NCBI GenBank assembly: GCA_964627795.1
Contig: CAZVLF010000013.1
Coordinates: forward strand, 1-22,913
Direction: 5' to 3'
Length of the DNA stretch: 22,913 nucleotides
Origin: CANDYO01 sp964627795
Lineage (GTDB): Bacteria > Pseudomonadota > Alphaproteobacteria > Rickettsiales > CANDYO01
Part shown: piece after piece, positions 15,787 through 22,913 of the stretch
Layout: every line of letters starts with the position of its first letter
How positions within the stretch are numbered: the first letter of the stretch is position 1
Position numbers and translations under genes: made by a program
The notes under the pieces: generated by a model
What the model was told of the DNA's origin: nothing
The model's input: the letters and a program-made list of their open reading frames with translations, nothing else
Database searches by the model: none

Positions 15787-17495
15787 GGCAAAGTCTTTTG
15801 TCTAAGTTTTATGCTTTTTTTTCAAGGAAAAATATCCAAGGAGAAAAAAAACAAAAGTCTAATCTTTATCAGCGACTCCATGTAGTTATAATTTGTTTTA
15901 CTATTGCTTTTTCGCTTGTAACGATAAAATTAATTAAGGTAAGCACAAAAGGCAAAGAGAGTTTAGTAAATAATGAACGCTCCATGTATGTAAGTCGAAA
16001 TGAAATAGTTGATCGAAATGGTTCAATACTGGCAGTTGATCTTGGAATTGTATCTCTTTATGCAATACCAAAATTAATTTTTGACCCTAATTATGCTGCA
16101 GAAAAATTAGTTAAAATATTTCCCGATTTAAAAAAAGAAGAGCTAAAAAAAATTCTAAGTAATGGTAAAAATTTTGCTTGGATCAAACGTAATATAACAC
16201 CGAAACAGCAATATGAAGTAAATAATCTTGGAATTCCAGGGCTTGAATTTGAAAAAGGCTCTAAAAGAATTTATCCACAAGGGAATCTTTTTTCTCATGT
16301 TTTAGGTTATGTTGATACTGATGGAAATGGTTTAGCTGGAATTGAAAAACAATTTGATTCAGTTCTTAAAGATTCTAAAAATGGAAAAATGCAGCTTTCC
16401 CTAGATGTTAGAGTACAAAGCATAGTGCATGATGAATTAATAAAGTCTATTAATGAGTTTAGGGCCAAAGGCGGAGTTGGTGTGGTAATAGATGCTAATA
16501 ATGGAGAGATGTTATCCATGGTTAGTATGCCTGATTTTGATCCGCATTATCCAAATCGTGCAAAACCAGAGCAAATGTTTAATCAAGTTTCTTTAGGAGT
16601 TTATGAAGTGGGCTCGATTATGAAAGGGATTACGATTGCTATGGCTTTAGAGGACAAGGCGGTTACACTACGTGATATTTATTATGTTAAGGCCCCGATA
16701 AAGGCGTCTCGATTTACTATTAATGACTTTAGAATTAAATTTACCTACATGTCAGTGCCACAAATATTTATGCATTCTTCAAATATAGGTACTGCAATGA
16801 TAAGCCTTGAAGTTGGTGGAGCTAAACAAAGAAAATACTTAAAAAAATTTGGGTTTTTTGATCCACTTAAAATTGAAATTCCAGAAAAGGGGCAGCCAAT
16901 TTACCCTTCTGAAAAGAATTGGAGTGATATTAGTACTATGACAATTTCTTTTGGGCATGGTATGGCTATATCATCTCTACACTTTATTAGGGGTGCAATG
17001 GCAATGGTAAATGGTGGATATGTATATGAGCCTACCTTATTTTTAACACGTGATAAAGAGCCAACACCTGTTACAAGAGTATTAAGCGAAGAAACTTCCA
17101 ATTTAATGCGAAAGTTAATGAGAATGACTGTAGTTCAAGGAAGTGGTAAAAAAGCAGAAGCTAAAGGATATTTAGTTGGAGGAAAAACAGGTTCAGCTGA
17201 AAAAGCTGGAAAAGGAGGGTATAGCAAAACCGAAAAATTATCATTATTTTTCTCTGCTTTTCCTATCAATGATCCTAAATATGTAATGTTAGTGGTTCTT
17301 GATGACCCCAGACCAAATGAGAAAACTCCTTTTACAGGAGGAGGTTGGACTGCTGCTCCATTAAGCGGGAGAATTATTAGCAGAATAGCTCCTATTTTAA
17401 ATGTTAAGCCAATTGATCAAGACGACCCCAAAATTAAAGAACAACTATGGGTGGATTATCAACCTGAAACAGAAATGGCTGATAGAAGTTTTTAA
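15783..17495 (+). CDS. ftsI: septal peptidoglycan transpeptidase FtsI (PBP3)
   Basis: 570 residues: a short cytosolic tail, one membrane anchor (about 34-52), the pedestal domain with RNEIVDRNGSILA (72-84), then the transpeptidase domain. Active-site motifs are complete: S278-x-x-K281 (GSIMK), S332-S-N334 (HSSN), and K468-T-G470 (GGKTGSAEKAG). The enzyme cross-links septal peptidoglycan in the divisome. The usual GST(F/M)K sequence is changed to GSIMK, but the catalytic Ser and Lys are kept. A functional ftsI suggests the organism still builds at least some peptidoglycan. The next dcw genes (murE, murF, mraY) do not follow. A decayed copy of its last 22 codons lies 1490 bases downstream. Confidence 0.96.
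   Translation: MRQSLLSKFYAFFSRKNIQGEKKQKSNLYQRLHVVIICFTIAFSLVTIKLIKVSTKGKESLVNNERSMYVSRNEIVDRNGSILAVDLGIVSLYAIPKLIFDPNYAAEKLVKIFPDLKKEELKKILSNGKNFAWIKRNITPKQQYEVNNLGIPGLEFEKGSKRIYPQGNLFSHVLGYVDTDGNGLAGIEKQFDSVLKDSKNGKMQLSLDVRVQSIVHDELIKSINEFRAKGGVGVVIDANNGEMLSMVSMPDFDPHYPNRAKPEQMFNQVSLGVYEVGSIMKGITIAMALEDKAVTLRDIYYVKAPIKASRFTINDFRIKFTYMSVPQIFMHSSNIGTAMISLEVGGAKQRKYLKKFGFFDPLKIEIPEKGQPIYPSEKNWSDISTMTISFGHGMAISSLHFIRGAMAMVNGGYVYEPTLFLTRDKEPTPVTRVLSEETSNLMRKLMRMTVVQGSGKKAEAKGYLVGGKTGSAEKAGKGGYSKTEKLSLFFSAFPINDPKYVMLVVLDDPRPNEKTPFTGGGWTAAPLSGRIISRIAPILNVKPIDQDDPKIKEQLWVDYQPETEMADRSF
17428..17493 (+). repeat. direct repeat, copy 1: native ftsI 3' end
   Basis: These 66 bases inside the end of ftsI (encoding KIKEQLWVDY through ADRSF) recur at 18918-18983 at a constant offset of 1490 with about 10 substitutions and no gaps, by my count. 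The two copies bracket the ankyrin pseudogene. Confidence 0.85.
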
Positions 17496-17643
17496 GTTAG
17501 CGAATAGCTGAAATAATTAGAATTTTACTCTTAACATTTTACTCATGTCTTTGTAAACCAAATTCCCTTCTTTAAAGCCGTCAATTATAATAACGAGTTA
17601 CATAATTATTGATATGTTAAATATTTATTAGCTATTTCCTTAA

Positions 17644-17674
17644 ATAATGCTAACATTATTTAAATTAGCATTAT
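17644..17674. repeat. 10-base perfect inverted repeat downstream of ftsI
   Basis: ATAATGCTAA (17644-17653) and TTAGCATTAT (17665-17674) form a perfect 10-pair stem with an 11-base loop. No T-run follows on either strand, so it is a poor intrinsic terminator. It could be an operator or an RNA processing hairpin between ftsI and the pseudogene. The surrounding 17496-17737 holds no gene that I can see. Confidence 0.5.
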
Positions 17675-17737
17675 GGAGCAATTTTATCTTTACATACAAG
17701 TAAAATGATTTAATTGAATCAGGAGATTTCAAATAGT

Positions 17738-18867
17738 ATGAGGACTCCAAGGAGACCGGAGACGAACAATGAAGCTCGTGTTTATGTGCAATTATAAATG
17801 GATTTATTAAAGTACTCCAATTGTTATGGGATCATGGAGTGAATTTTAGTGAAGGAAACATATGAGAAAACTTATTTGAAGGATTGAAATTACGTGGTGA
17901 AAGGGTGATAAGATGATTGCTCCAACATGGATTAAATTTAAGTGTTATAGTAGATGACTATAATATGAATTTTCTTATGCATGCTGCGAGGTTAAGAAAT
18001 GTAGAGTTAGTAAGATTATTACTTCACCATGATACAAATATTAATTTGTTTGATTCATATAATATGAATGCTTTGATGTATGCTGTAGGAAGTGAGTCTA
18101 TAGAAATTGTCCAAGATTTATGTAAGCAGGGTGCAGATATAGAAAGGGTTTATTATTTTAATCCGCACCTTCCTATGATTGTTAGTGACTACCTAGACTG
18201 AATGAATGTTTTGATGTATGTGTCAAGGAGTGGGAATGTAGGAATAGTTCAATTATTGCTTGACCATAAATTTAGAAACAGGGGCACTTTAGATATTGAT
18301 GCGGTTGATAGAAGAGGAAATAATGCTCTACTATATGCTCAAATATATACGCTAAGCATTGTAAATGCAGAAATTAATAATAAAAAAAGGAAAAAATCTT
18401 CTAAGAATCCTTCAGATGATCGTCAGGATTTAAAACGCAAGAGAAAAGAAGATGGTGATGATGACCAACAAGAAAGTAAAGAATAATTTGAAAATTTTGA
18501 AGATATATCTGCTTACCTAGCTAGAATTATTACTTCTTTGCAAGATTCTAAGAAAGAAAAAGATGTTCAAAAAACTTTAACCTAATCGGCTTCAAATAAT
18601 GCAAATTTATGTTTAGAGTTAGATTTATCATTATCATACGATAGTGAGATAGTTGGATATAAAGAAATTAAAAATGAATTTTCAACAAGTGATCCATTAA
18701 ATTATTATGAGCTTGCATTAGAGATAGTAGCTTCTTTTATGGCATCAGCTGTCATGTTAGTTGTTAACAGCGTGATTGATAATAATCAATTGGCTGAGCC
18801 ATGCTTAAGTAAGCTGGGTGAAATAACAAACCAATACTGTTTTTTGATGGTTGAGGGGATAAGTTAA
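17738..18867 (+). pseudogene. ankyrin-repeat protein, pseudogene with five in-frame stops and a frameshift
   Basis: ATG 17738 has AGGAG at 17721-17725 and gives MRTPRRPETNNEARVY. Near 17790 coding sense moves to the next frame and stays there to TAA 18865-18867. Along that frame are ankyrin repeats: INGFIKVLQLLWDHGVN, MNFLMHAARLRNVELVRLLLHHD, MNALMYAVGSESIEIVQDLCKQGADI and MNVLMYVSRSGNVGIVQLLLDH. A basic, acidic tail (KKRKKSSKNP, KRKRKEDGDDD) and an Asn-rich C-terminal part follow. In-frame stops are TGA at 17863, 17914 and 18199, and TAA at 18484 and 18583. Each could come from one substitution (for example GGA to TGA at 18199, where sister repeats have the ankyrin turn residue). It was probably an effector-type ankyrin protein of about 370 residues. 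The open pieces at 17917-18201 and 18202-18486 are fragments of it. Confidence 0.8.
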
Positions 18868-18917
18868 CTAAAAAAAATATTATTATTTTTTGTATAGAGA
18901 TTGTTAAAAGGGCAAAG

Positions 18918-18983
18918 CCAAAATTAAAGAACAATTATAGCTATATTATCAATCTGAGAAAGAAATAGATGATAGAAGTTTTT
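18918..18983 (+). repeat. direct repeat, copy 2: decayed ftsI 3' tail
   Basis: A second copy of the last 66 bases of ftsI, in the same orientation. It still reads KIKEQL, then a TAG stop, then YYQSEKEIDDRSF, so it is non-functional. It places the ankyrin pseudogene between two copies of the ftsI end, a sign of an insertion or tandem duplication at this site. Confidence 0.85.
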
Positions 18984-18994
18984 TTAACTAAGAC

Positions 18995-19489
18995 TTAAAA
19001 ACTTCCATCAGGTATAATATTATAGTTCATACCAGCAAAAAAAATAGATGGAGAAGGATTTGTATCGTAATTAGTATCGTTGGAGCAATTTAAATCAAGG
19101 GGCTGCTCTTCATGATCTTTGTTTATACTTACAGCAGTTGTTTGTTGTTCAATAATGCTATTTCCACTGTTTTCACGAGACCTTAACAAAGAATCTGCCT
19201 GATCTATCATATCAAGTGTAATAAATACATGGTACATGCATTCTAATTCTTCATCAGATGAAATATCGGCCTCTATCATATGATAATAAGCAGTACGATT
19301 TATTATAATGTCTAACAGGCGATTCAAAAGTAAAATATTTCTTGCTTTAATTATGTTATCTAGGCTTATACCATAATTCATTAGAGTTAACATATCTCCA
19401 TCAGGGCAATGACCTTTGGTTAGAGAAAAAGCTTTCTCTAACAGGAGTCCGTTATATGTTACTAAATCTCTCAATCGAAAAATCGGCAT
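18995..19489 (-). CDS. hypothetical protein
   Basis: I start it at the ATG at 19489 (164 residues, MPIFRLRDLVTYNG) because GGAG lies 9 bases before it; an upstream ATG at 19510 lacks such a site. There is no signal peptide or membrane helix. The first 115 residues look helical (LLLEKAFSLTKG, IIKARNILLLNRLLDIIIN, ECMYHVFITLDMIDQADSLLRSR). The remainder is polar and Asn/Asp-rich (NCSNDTNYDTNPSPS) and likely disordered. No family is recognised. It starts a few bases beyond the decayed ftsI copy and may have arrived with the neighbouring ankyrin element, but nothing proves this. Confidence 0.5.
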   Translation of the reverse strand: MPIFRLRDLVTYNGLLLEKAFSLTKGHCPDGDMLTLMNYGISLDNIIKARNILLLNRLLDIIINRTAYYHMIEADISSDEELECMYHVFITLDMIDQADSLLRSRENSGNSIIEQQTTAVSINKDHEEQPLDLNCSNDTNYDTNPSPSIFFAGMNYNIIPDGSF

Positions 19490-19692
19490 AACTTTTATCT
19501 CCACATGCATTATTTGAGTTAAATTATAGCTTCTTAAATGTTAAAGTTTTGTTAAAGATAAAGAACTATTATTTAAATTTTGTTATTCTTAGTAAGAAAT
19601 AATTTAGTTATCAAAATTAAAATAGCGTTTACATTAATAAAAAGGTCAATAACCCTATTATTTAACTTATAAGTGAGCAAATTTTATAATTA

Positions 19693-20595
19693 TTAATTTT
19701 TGGGTTTATCTTTATTTAAAAGATCATTTAAAGCATTATGTATGTTAGAAAATTTGAAATTAAAATTTGAGTCCATAAGCTTAGATGGATAAACTTTTTG
19801 TCCATCAAGAAGGAGTTCTTTGCCCATTTGTCCAAAAATTAATTTTATCAAAGGTTTAGGTAAAACAAGGAATTGCCTTTTATTAAGTGTTTTTGCAAAA
19901 GTTTGAGTAAATTCTTTATTGGTGGTTACATTAGGAGAAGTTAAGTTTATAGGGCCAATATAACTTGGTTCATCAATAATATATTGAACTGCTGAAATAT
20001 AGTCATCAATATGAATCCACGACATAAATTGGTTGCCATCACCTATTATACTTCCTAAATTAAGGTTAAAAAGTGGAAAAAGCTCTTTTATTATGCCTCC
20101 ATCCTTTCCTAATACTATACTAGTGCGTAAGAAAATAGTTCTAACTCCAAATTCTTGAGCTTTACTTGCTACTTGTTCCCAGACTTGGCATAGCTTAGAA
20201 GAGAAACTTGAATCATTTGATATGGTTTTTTCTGTAAATATTCTATTTTTATGTGTTCCATAATAACCTATGGCAGAGCCACTTAAAAATAGTTTTGGCT
20301 TTATAGGAGTATTTTCAATGAAAGATATTATTTTTTTTGTAGTTTCTATTCTACTGTCATATATAATTTTTTTGAATTTTTCTGACCACCGCTTATTATT
20401 GAGCTTTTCCCCGGCTAGATTGATTATACAATCATATTGTTGAGAAGTATCAAGTTCGGAGACAAGTTTTACTTTATCAATAAATTTACGATTTAAGTTT
20501 CTAGTTAAAACAGTTACTTCATCATTTTGTTTTAAGAAATGATTACATAAATGGGTGCCAATAAAACCTGTTCCGCCAGAAATAAGAATTTTCAT
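19693..20595 (-). CDS. TIGR01777-family SDR protein (YfcH/SulA-homologue type epimerase-like)
   Basis: 300 residues from ATG 20595 (an upstream TTG adds seven unlikely residues). The NAD(P)-binding Rossmann loop GGTGFIG is at 7-13. Further family landmarks are INLAGEKLNNKRWSEKFKK, LSGSAIGYYG, RTSIVLGKDGG, FMSWIHIDDYISA and GPINLTSPN. The C-terminal DUF1731-like end reads LLLDGQKVYPSKLMDSNFNFKF. These proteins are widespread SDR-fold enzymes of uncertain substrate; annotation as a cell-division inhibitor is historical. It lies 58 bases downstream of rlmB on the same strand, so a shared transcript is likely. Confidence 0.88.
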   Translation of the reverse strand: MKILISGGTGFIGTHLCNHFLKQNDEVTVLTRNLNRKFIDKVKLVSELDTSQQYDCIINLAGEKLNNKRWSEKFKKIIYDSRIETTKKIISFIENTPIKPKLFLSGSAIGYYGTHKNRIFTEKTISNDSSFSSKLCQVWEQVASKAQEFGVRTIFLRTSIVLGKDGGIIKELFPLFNLNLGSIIGDGNQFMSWIHIDDYISAVQYIIDEPSYIGPINLTSPNVTTNKEFTQTFAKTLNKRQFLVLPKPLIKLIFGQMGKELLLDGQKVYPSKLMDSNFNFKFSNIHNALNDLLNKDKPKN

Positions 20596-20653
20596 AGTTT
20601 TTCTTTTAAAATTCAAAAAATTTTACTAAAGTTCACCTAGTTTGCCAAGCTTA

Positions 20654-21406
20654 TTATTTGGTTGTTTTATGAAATTCATACATAGCAATTGCAGCAGCAT
20701 TGGAAACATTAAGGCTTTCCATAGAAGAAGAAATCGGTATTTTAACTATATAATCGCAACTATCGCGAGTTAGTTTTCTCATCCCTTTTTCTTCAGAGCC
20801 TAAAACTATAATAGTTTTTTTAGAAAAAAGATCAGGCTTTAATTCTAAGCTTGTATTGCCATCCATTCCAATTACCCAATAGCCTTCCTGTTTTAAAGCT
20901 TTGATGCATTGGCTTATATTAGTAACAGAAATCATAGGAATAGTTTCGGTAGCTCCGGCAGCACATTTAATTATAGTATTATTTTCTTTAGGGCTATGGT
21001 AATCAGGAAGAATTATAGCACTTATAGAAAATGCCGCAGCTGATCTTAATATAGCCCCAATATTATGTGGATCAGAGACTTGATCAAGGATAACTAAGCA
21101 AGAATGATCTTTATTTTCATCTTGGCTAATTATGTCTTCAATGCTTAGCTGATTTAAAGGCTCAACTTCTAAGAGGATATTTTGATGATTGCTTCCCTGA
21201 GGAGCCAGTTTTTCAATTTCTTTTTTATCAACAAAATGAATAGAGCATTTTGATTTAGGAAATTGAGAAGAAATTTCATTCCATAATTCCTTTGTTATAT
21301 ATAAATTTTTAGACTTTCTATTAGGATTATTCAAAGCACAAATTACAGGATGCTTGCCGAAAATTATAGAAGTACTTTTCTTGTTGCTTTTATTAAATGA
21401 AGACAT
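20654..21406 (-). CDS. rlmB: 23S rRNA 2'-O-methyltransferase RlmB (TrmH/SpoU family)
   Basis: 250 residues from ATG 21406. The N-terminal ribosomal-protein-like substrate-binding part starts with IIFGKHPVICALNN. The SPOUT catalytic domain follows, with LDQVSDPHNIGAILRSAAAF (motif 1), VLGSEEKGM (motif 2) and IPISSSMESLNVSNAAAIAMYEF (motif 3), the trefoil-knot SAM site. RlmB methylates the ribose of G2251 in the 23S P-loop. Its place beside tRNA-Tyr, tRNA-Gly and tuf matches a gene order common in alphaproteobacteria. Confidence 0.93.
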   Translation of the reverse strand: MSSFNKSNKKSTSIIFGKHPVICALNNPNRKSKNLYITKELWNEISSQFPKSKCSIHFVDKKEIEKLAPQGSNHQNILLEVEPLNQLSIEDIISQDENKDHSCLVILDQVSDPHNIGAILRSAAAFSISAIILPDYHSPKENNTIIKCAAGATETIPMISVTNISQCIKALKQEGYWVIGMDGNTSLELKPDLFSKKTIIVLGSEEKGMRKLTRDSCDYIVKIPISSSMESLNVSNAAAIAMYEFHKTTK

Positions 21407-21507
21407 GAACTTACTCAAATATTGTTAATTGTTAGGAATATTATGTTAAAAATCTTGTTACATCAACATTATAAATAATGATCCTTATGTAATACAAATT
21501 AAATTTA

Positions 21508-21536
21508 TTGACATTAGTCGCAATAATTTAATTAAT
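21508..21536 (+). promoter_or_regulatory. possible sigma-70 promoter of the broken glycosyltransferase gene
   Basis: TTGACA at 21508-21513 and ATTAAT at 21531-21536 (4 of 6 matches) are separated by 17 bases. Transcription would begin near 21543, with the Shine-Dalgarno AAGGAAG at 21568-21574 before ATG 21578. Confidence 0.4.
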
Positions 21537-21577
21537 TTACGTTAAAGAAAAATATAGTGAATGTAATAAGGAAGAAA

Positions 21578-22480
21578 ATGGAAGATAATGTATATTATTT
21601 AGCTTATATAAAAGCAAACTTGAAAAGAAATTTAATATATAGTGAGCGGCGTAATATAATGCTTAAAACTCTTTTATAGGAAGATGAACCAAGTTCACAA
21701 GCTTTTCATAATTATGATTGGTGCCCAAAAAATGGTTTTCCAATCGAAAAAATTTCTCACCATTTGTGGATAGCAAAAAAAGATAACAAAGAAAAAATGG
21801 GTGAAATTTAGCAATGAAAATTTTGCCCTATTACTGAAGCAATATGAAAAGTTGGACCAAATAGTTCCAGGTATGAAGCACATTTTTTGGACATATAATG
21901 AAGATCTTATGCAGAAACAATAAAAAAAATAGAAGCTTTGAAAAATGTTGATATTAGAAGTATTAATTTATTAAGATTGGATTCTAAAAATTTAGATCAT
22001 ATTGAATATTGGTTTAGTAATGGAGGATATGGTGTTGTTATTGATGTAATAAAATATGAAATTTTAAGATCGATTGGAGGAATTATACTTGATATAAATT
22101 ATAAAATTACCACATCAAATTTAGAAGAGTTTTTAAACAGTTATAGTTTTTTATAACTAGTACACCTAAACGAAAAAAGTAGGATTTGAAAATAGCATGA
22201 TGTTTCAATAAATGGACAAAACATTATGGAAGGGTTTTGTAAAGAAATTTCCCTTAAGTTGATGAAAATAAAACCATCTGACAATATAGGAAACACAGAT
22301 AATTTTTTTATCCTAATGGGAAAAGTTGTGCATGATAATCTTAATCAATATAATTTGGATGCTCATGAAGAAGTTTTTTATCAAAGAGGTTTAATTGGTT
22401 ATGATGGACATGAAAGAAGCTGGTACAGTGAATCTGAATTATTAGAATTGGAATTGTTATGCACTGCTAAATTTAACTAA
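21578..22480 (+). pseudogene. large-clostridial-toxin-like glycosyltransferase, pseudogene
   Basis: ATG 21578 has a good Shine-Dalgarno (AAGGAAG). The protein has a TAG at 21677-21679, then reads KISHHLWIAKKDN, the entry motif of DXD sugar transferases (compare IHFVWIG in TcdA). At the A-run near 21792-21797 sense shifts one frame (KWVKFSNENFALLLKQYEKL, then MKHIFWTYNEDLM) and shifts back near 21920. GGYGVVIDVIKYEILRSIGG and ILDINYKI follow, aligning with the D-x-x-R-...-GG-YLDVD core, although the second Asp is Asn here. Another frame at 22182-22205 encodes VGFENSMMF, matching the ENSM metal-site motif of these toxins. Several stops separate it from the final piece 22226-22480. A dead host-glycosylating effector is the best reading. 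Confidence 0.65.
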
Positions 22481-22590
22481 TTCTATAAAACATGAAGTTA
22501 ATAGTTGTTTACATCAAACCATTTTTAAAGAAATAAAACCTGTTATAATAATAAAATGACATTTTTAACTTATAATTATTTTTAAAGTGA

Positions 22591-22619
22591 TTGACAGATG
22601 AAATAAGATATATTAAAAA
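22591..22619 (+). promoter_or_regulatory. possible promoter for tRNA-Tyr / tRNA-Gly (/ tuf)
   Basis: A perfect TTGACA at 22591-22596 is followed after 17 bases by TAAAAA at 22614-22619 (4 of 6). It is the only good -35 hexamer ahead of the tRNA pair and would start RNA near 22626, 40 bases before the mature tRNA-Tyr end. Confidence 0.45.
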
Positions 22620-22630
22620 TATCACTTCTA

Positions 22631-22658
22631 AAAGAAGATGGTATTAATTATCTTCTTT
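22631..22658. repeat. 9-base perfect inverted repeat just before tRNA-Tyr
   Basis: AAAGAAGAT (22631-22639) pairs perfectly with ATCTTCTTT (22650-22658), with a 10-base loop. It ends seven bases before the tRNA and would form in the precursor leader, where it could affect 5' processing. Confidence 0.6.
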
Positions 22659-22665
22659 AAGTAGA

Positions 22666-22751
22666 GGAGAGATGGCCGAGTGGTTAAAGGCAACAGACTG
22701 TAAATCTGTCCGCATCAGCGTACGAAGGTTCGAATCCTTCTCTCTCCACCA
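22666..22751 (+). tRNA. tRNA-Tyr (GTA)
   Basis: 86 bases including an encoded CCA. The acceptor stem GGAGAGA pairs with TCTCTCC, and the anticodon loop CTGTAAA carries GTA at 22700-22702. The long class II variable arm (CCGCATCAGCGTACG) is typical of bacterial tRNA-Tyr, and the T-loop is GGTTCGAATCC. It is the substrate of the TyrRS encoded at 12431-13672. Confidence 0.97.
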
Positions 22752-22754
22752 CTT

Positions 22755-22828
22755 GCGGGTGTAGCTCAATGGTAGAGCCCCAGCCTTCCAAGCTGGTTGT
22801 GTGGGTTCGATTCCCATCACCCGCTCCA
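22755..22828 (+). tRNA. tRNA-Gly (TCC)
   Basis: 74 bases including CCA. The acceptor stem GCGGGTG pairs with CACCCGC. The anticodon loop CTTCCAA carries TCC at 22787-22789, and the T arm is GTGGGTTCGATTCCCAT. It lies three bases after tRNA-Tyr, so both are cut from one precursor. Confidence 0.97.
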
Positions 22829-22877
22829 GCGATGCGCGGGGACGGTCTTCAGGAACACGAGGTAGCGGGACAGGGCC

Positions 22878-22913
22878 ATGGCGAAGGCAAAGTTTGAGCG
22901 GACGAAGCCGCAC
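22878..22913 (+). CDS. tuf: elongation factor Tu, N-terminus only (runs off the window)
   Basis: The 12 visible codons read MAKAKFERTKPH, the standard alphaproteobacterial EF-Tu start; EF-Tu brings aminoacyl-tRNA to the ribosome. A tuf gene directly after tRNA-Tyr and tRNA-Gly is the expected order. The codons used (CGG, ACG, CCG, CAC, AAG) and the 49-base leader are G+C-rich, unlike every other gene here, so this end may belong to another organism joined in assembly. Confidence 0.7.
   Translation, partial: MAKAKFERTKPH

Noticed and set aside
17738..18867. TGA read as tryptophan (alternative genetic code) to rescue the ankyrin gene
   Set aside because: mraZ and ftsL end in TGA within ATGA overlaps, tryptophan is encoded by TGG throughout, and two of the interrupting stops are TAA.
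21695..21883. Minus-strand 62-codon frame opposite the glycosyltransferase pseudogene
   Set aside because: The plus strand carries family motifs in order; the antisense frame has none.
22644..22913. Minus-strand reading frame of 89 codons with segments such as MGIEPTQPAWKAGALPLSYTR
   Set aside because: This is the well-known false protein produced by translating tRNA-Gly and tRNA-Tyr in antisense; both tRNAs are clearly real.

Overview
The window looks like a piece of an A+T-rich, intracellular alphaproteobacterium of the Rickettsiales type. The reasons are the strong A+T codon bias, the NDUFAF5-type methyltransferase, ankyrin-like and RTX-like proteins, several decaying effector-like genes, and the rlmB / tRNA-Tyr / tRNA-Gly / tuf order common in alphaproteobacteria. 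No plasmid, phage, insertion-sequence or CRISPR module is visible.

Layout. (1) 1-880: the 3' part of a 23S rRNA that decays after the sarcin-ricin loop and has no 5S gene behind it, then a small exported protein. (2) 886-7731: mostly plus-strand genes. They are a family-4 glycosyltransferase, two tandem paralogous membrane proteins with RTX-like domains, RNase HI, a small exported protein, peptide deformylase, a membrane-anchored GltB-like FMN/Fe-S protein and a histidine phosphatase. Two small minus-strand hypotheticals lie among them. (3) 7876-13672: mostly minus strand. It holds a 769-residue protein joining ankyrin-like helical repeats to a domain with an HEITH zinc-protease motif, an NDUFAF5-like protein that has lost its SAM glycine loop, a coiled-coil protein and tyrS. 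A PAP2 phosphatase is divergent. (4) 13673-17495: the start of the dcw cell-division cluster, mraZ-rsmH-ftsL-ftsI, tightly overlapping and preceded by a clear array of MraZ boxes. (5) 17496-18990: an ankyrin pseudogene between the true ftsI 3' end and a decayed second copy of that end. (6) 18995-21406: minus strand, a hypothetical protein, a TIGR01777-family SDR protein and rlmB. (7) 21578-22480: a broken gene resembling the glucosyltransferase domain of large clostridial toxins. (8) 22666-22913: tRNA-Tyr, tRNA-Gly and the first 12 codons of tuf. The last 85 bases are about two-thirds G+C, sharply unlike the rest.

How the genes relate. Housekeeping genes (translation: def, tyrS, rlmB, tRNAs, tuf; division: mraZ-ftsI; RNase HI) are interleaved with genes that look host-directed: the ankyrin-like/HExxH protein, RTX-like membrane proteins, and dead ankyrin and toxin-type glycosyltransferase genes. 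This suggests an endosymbiont or parasite with ongoing turnover of effectors. The best candidate for something undescribed is the repeat-plus-HExxH protein at 7876-10185. All family calls come from motif reading; no database search was run.
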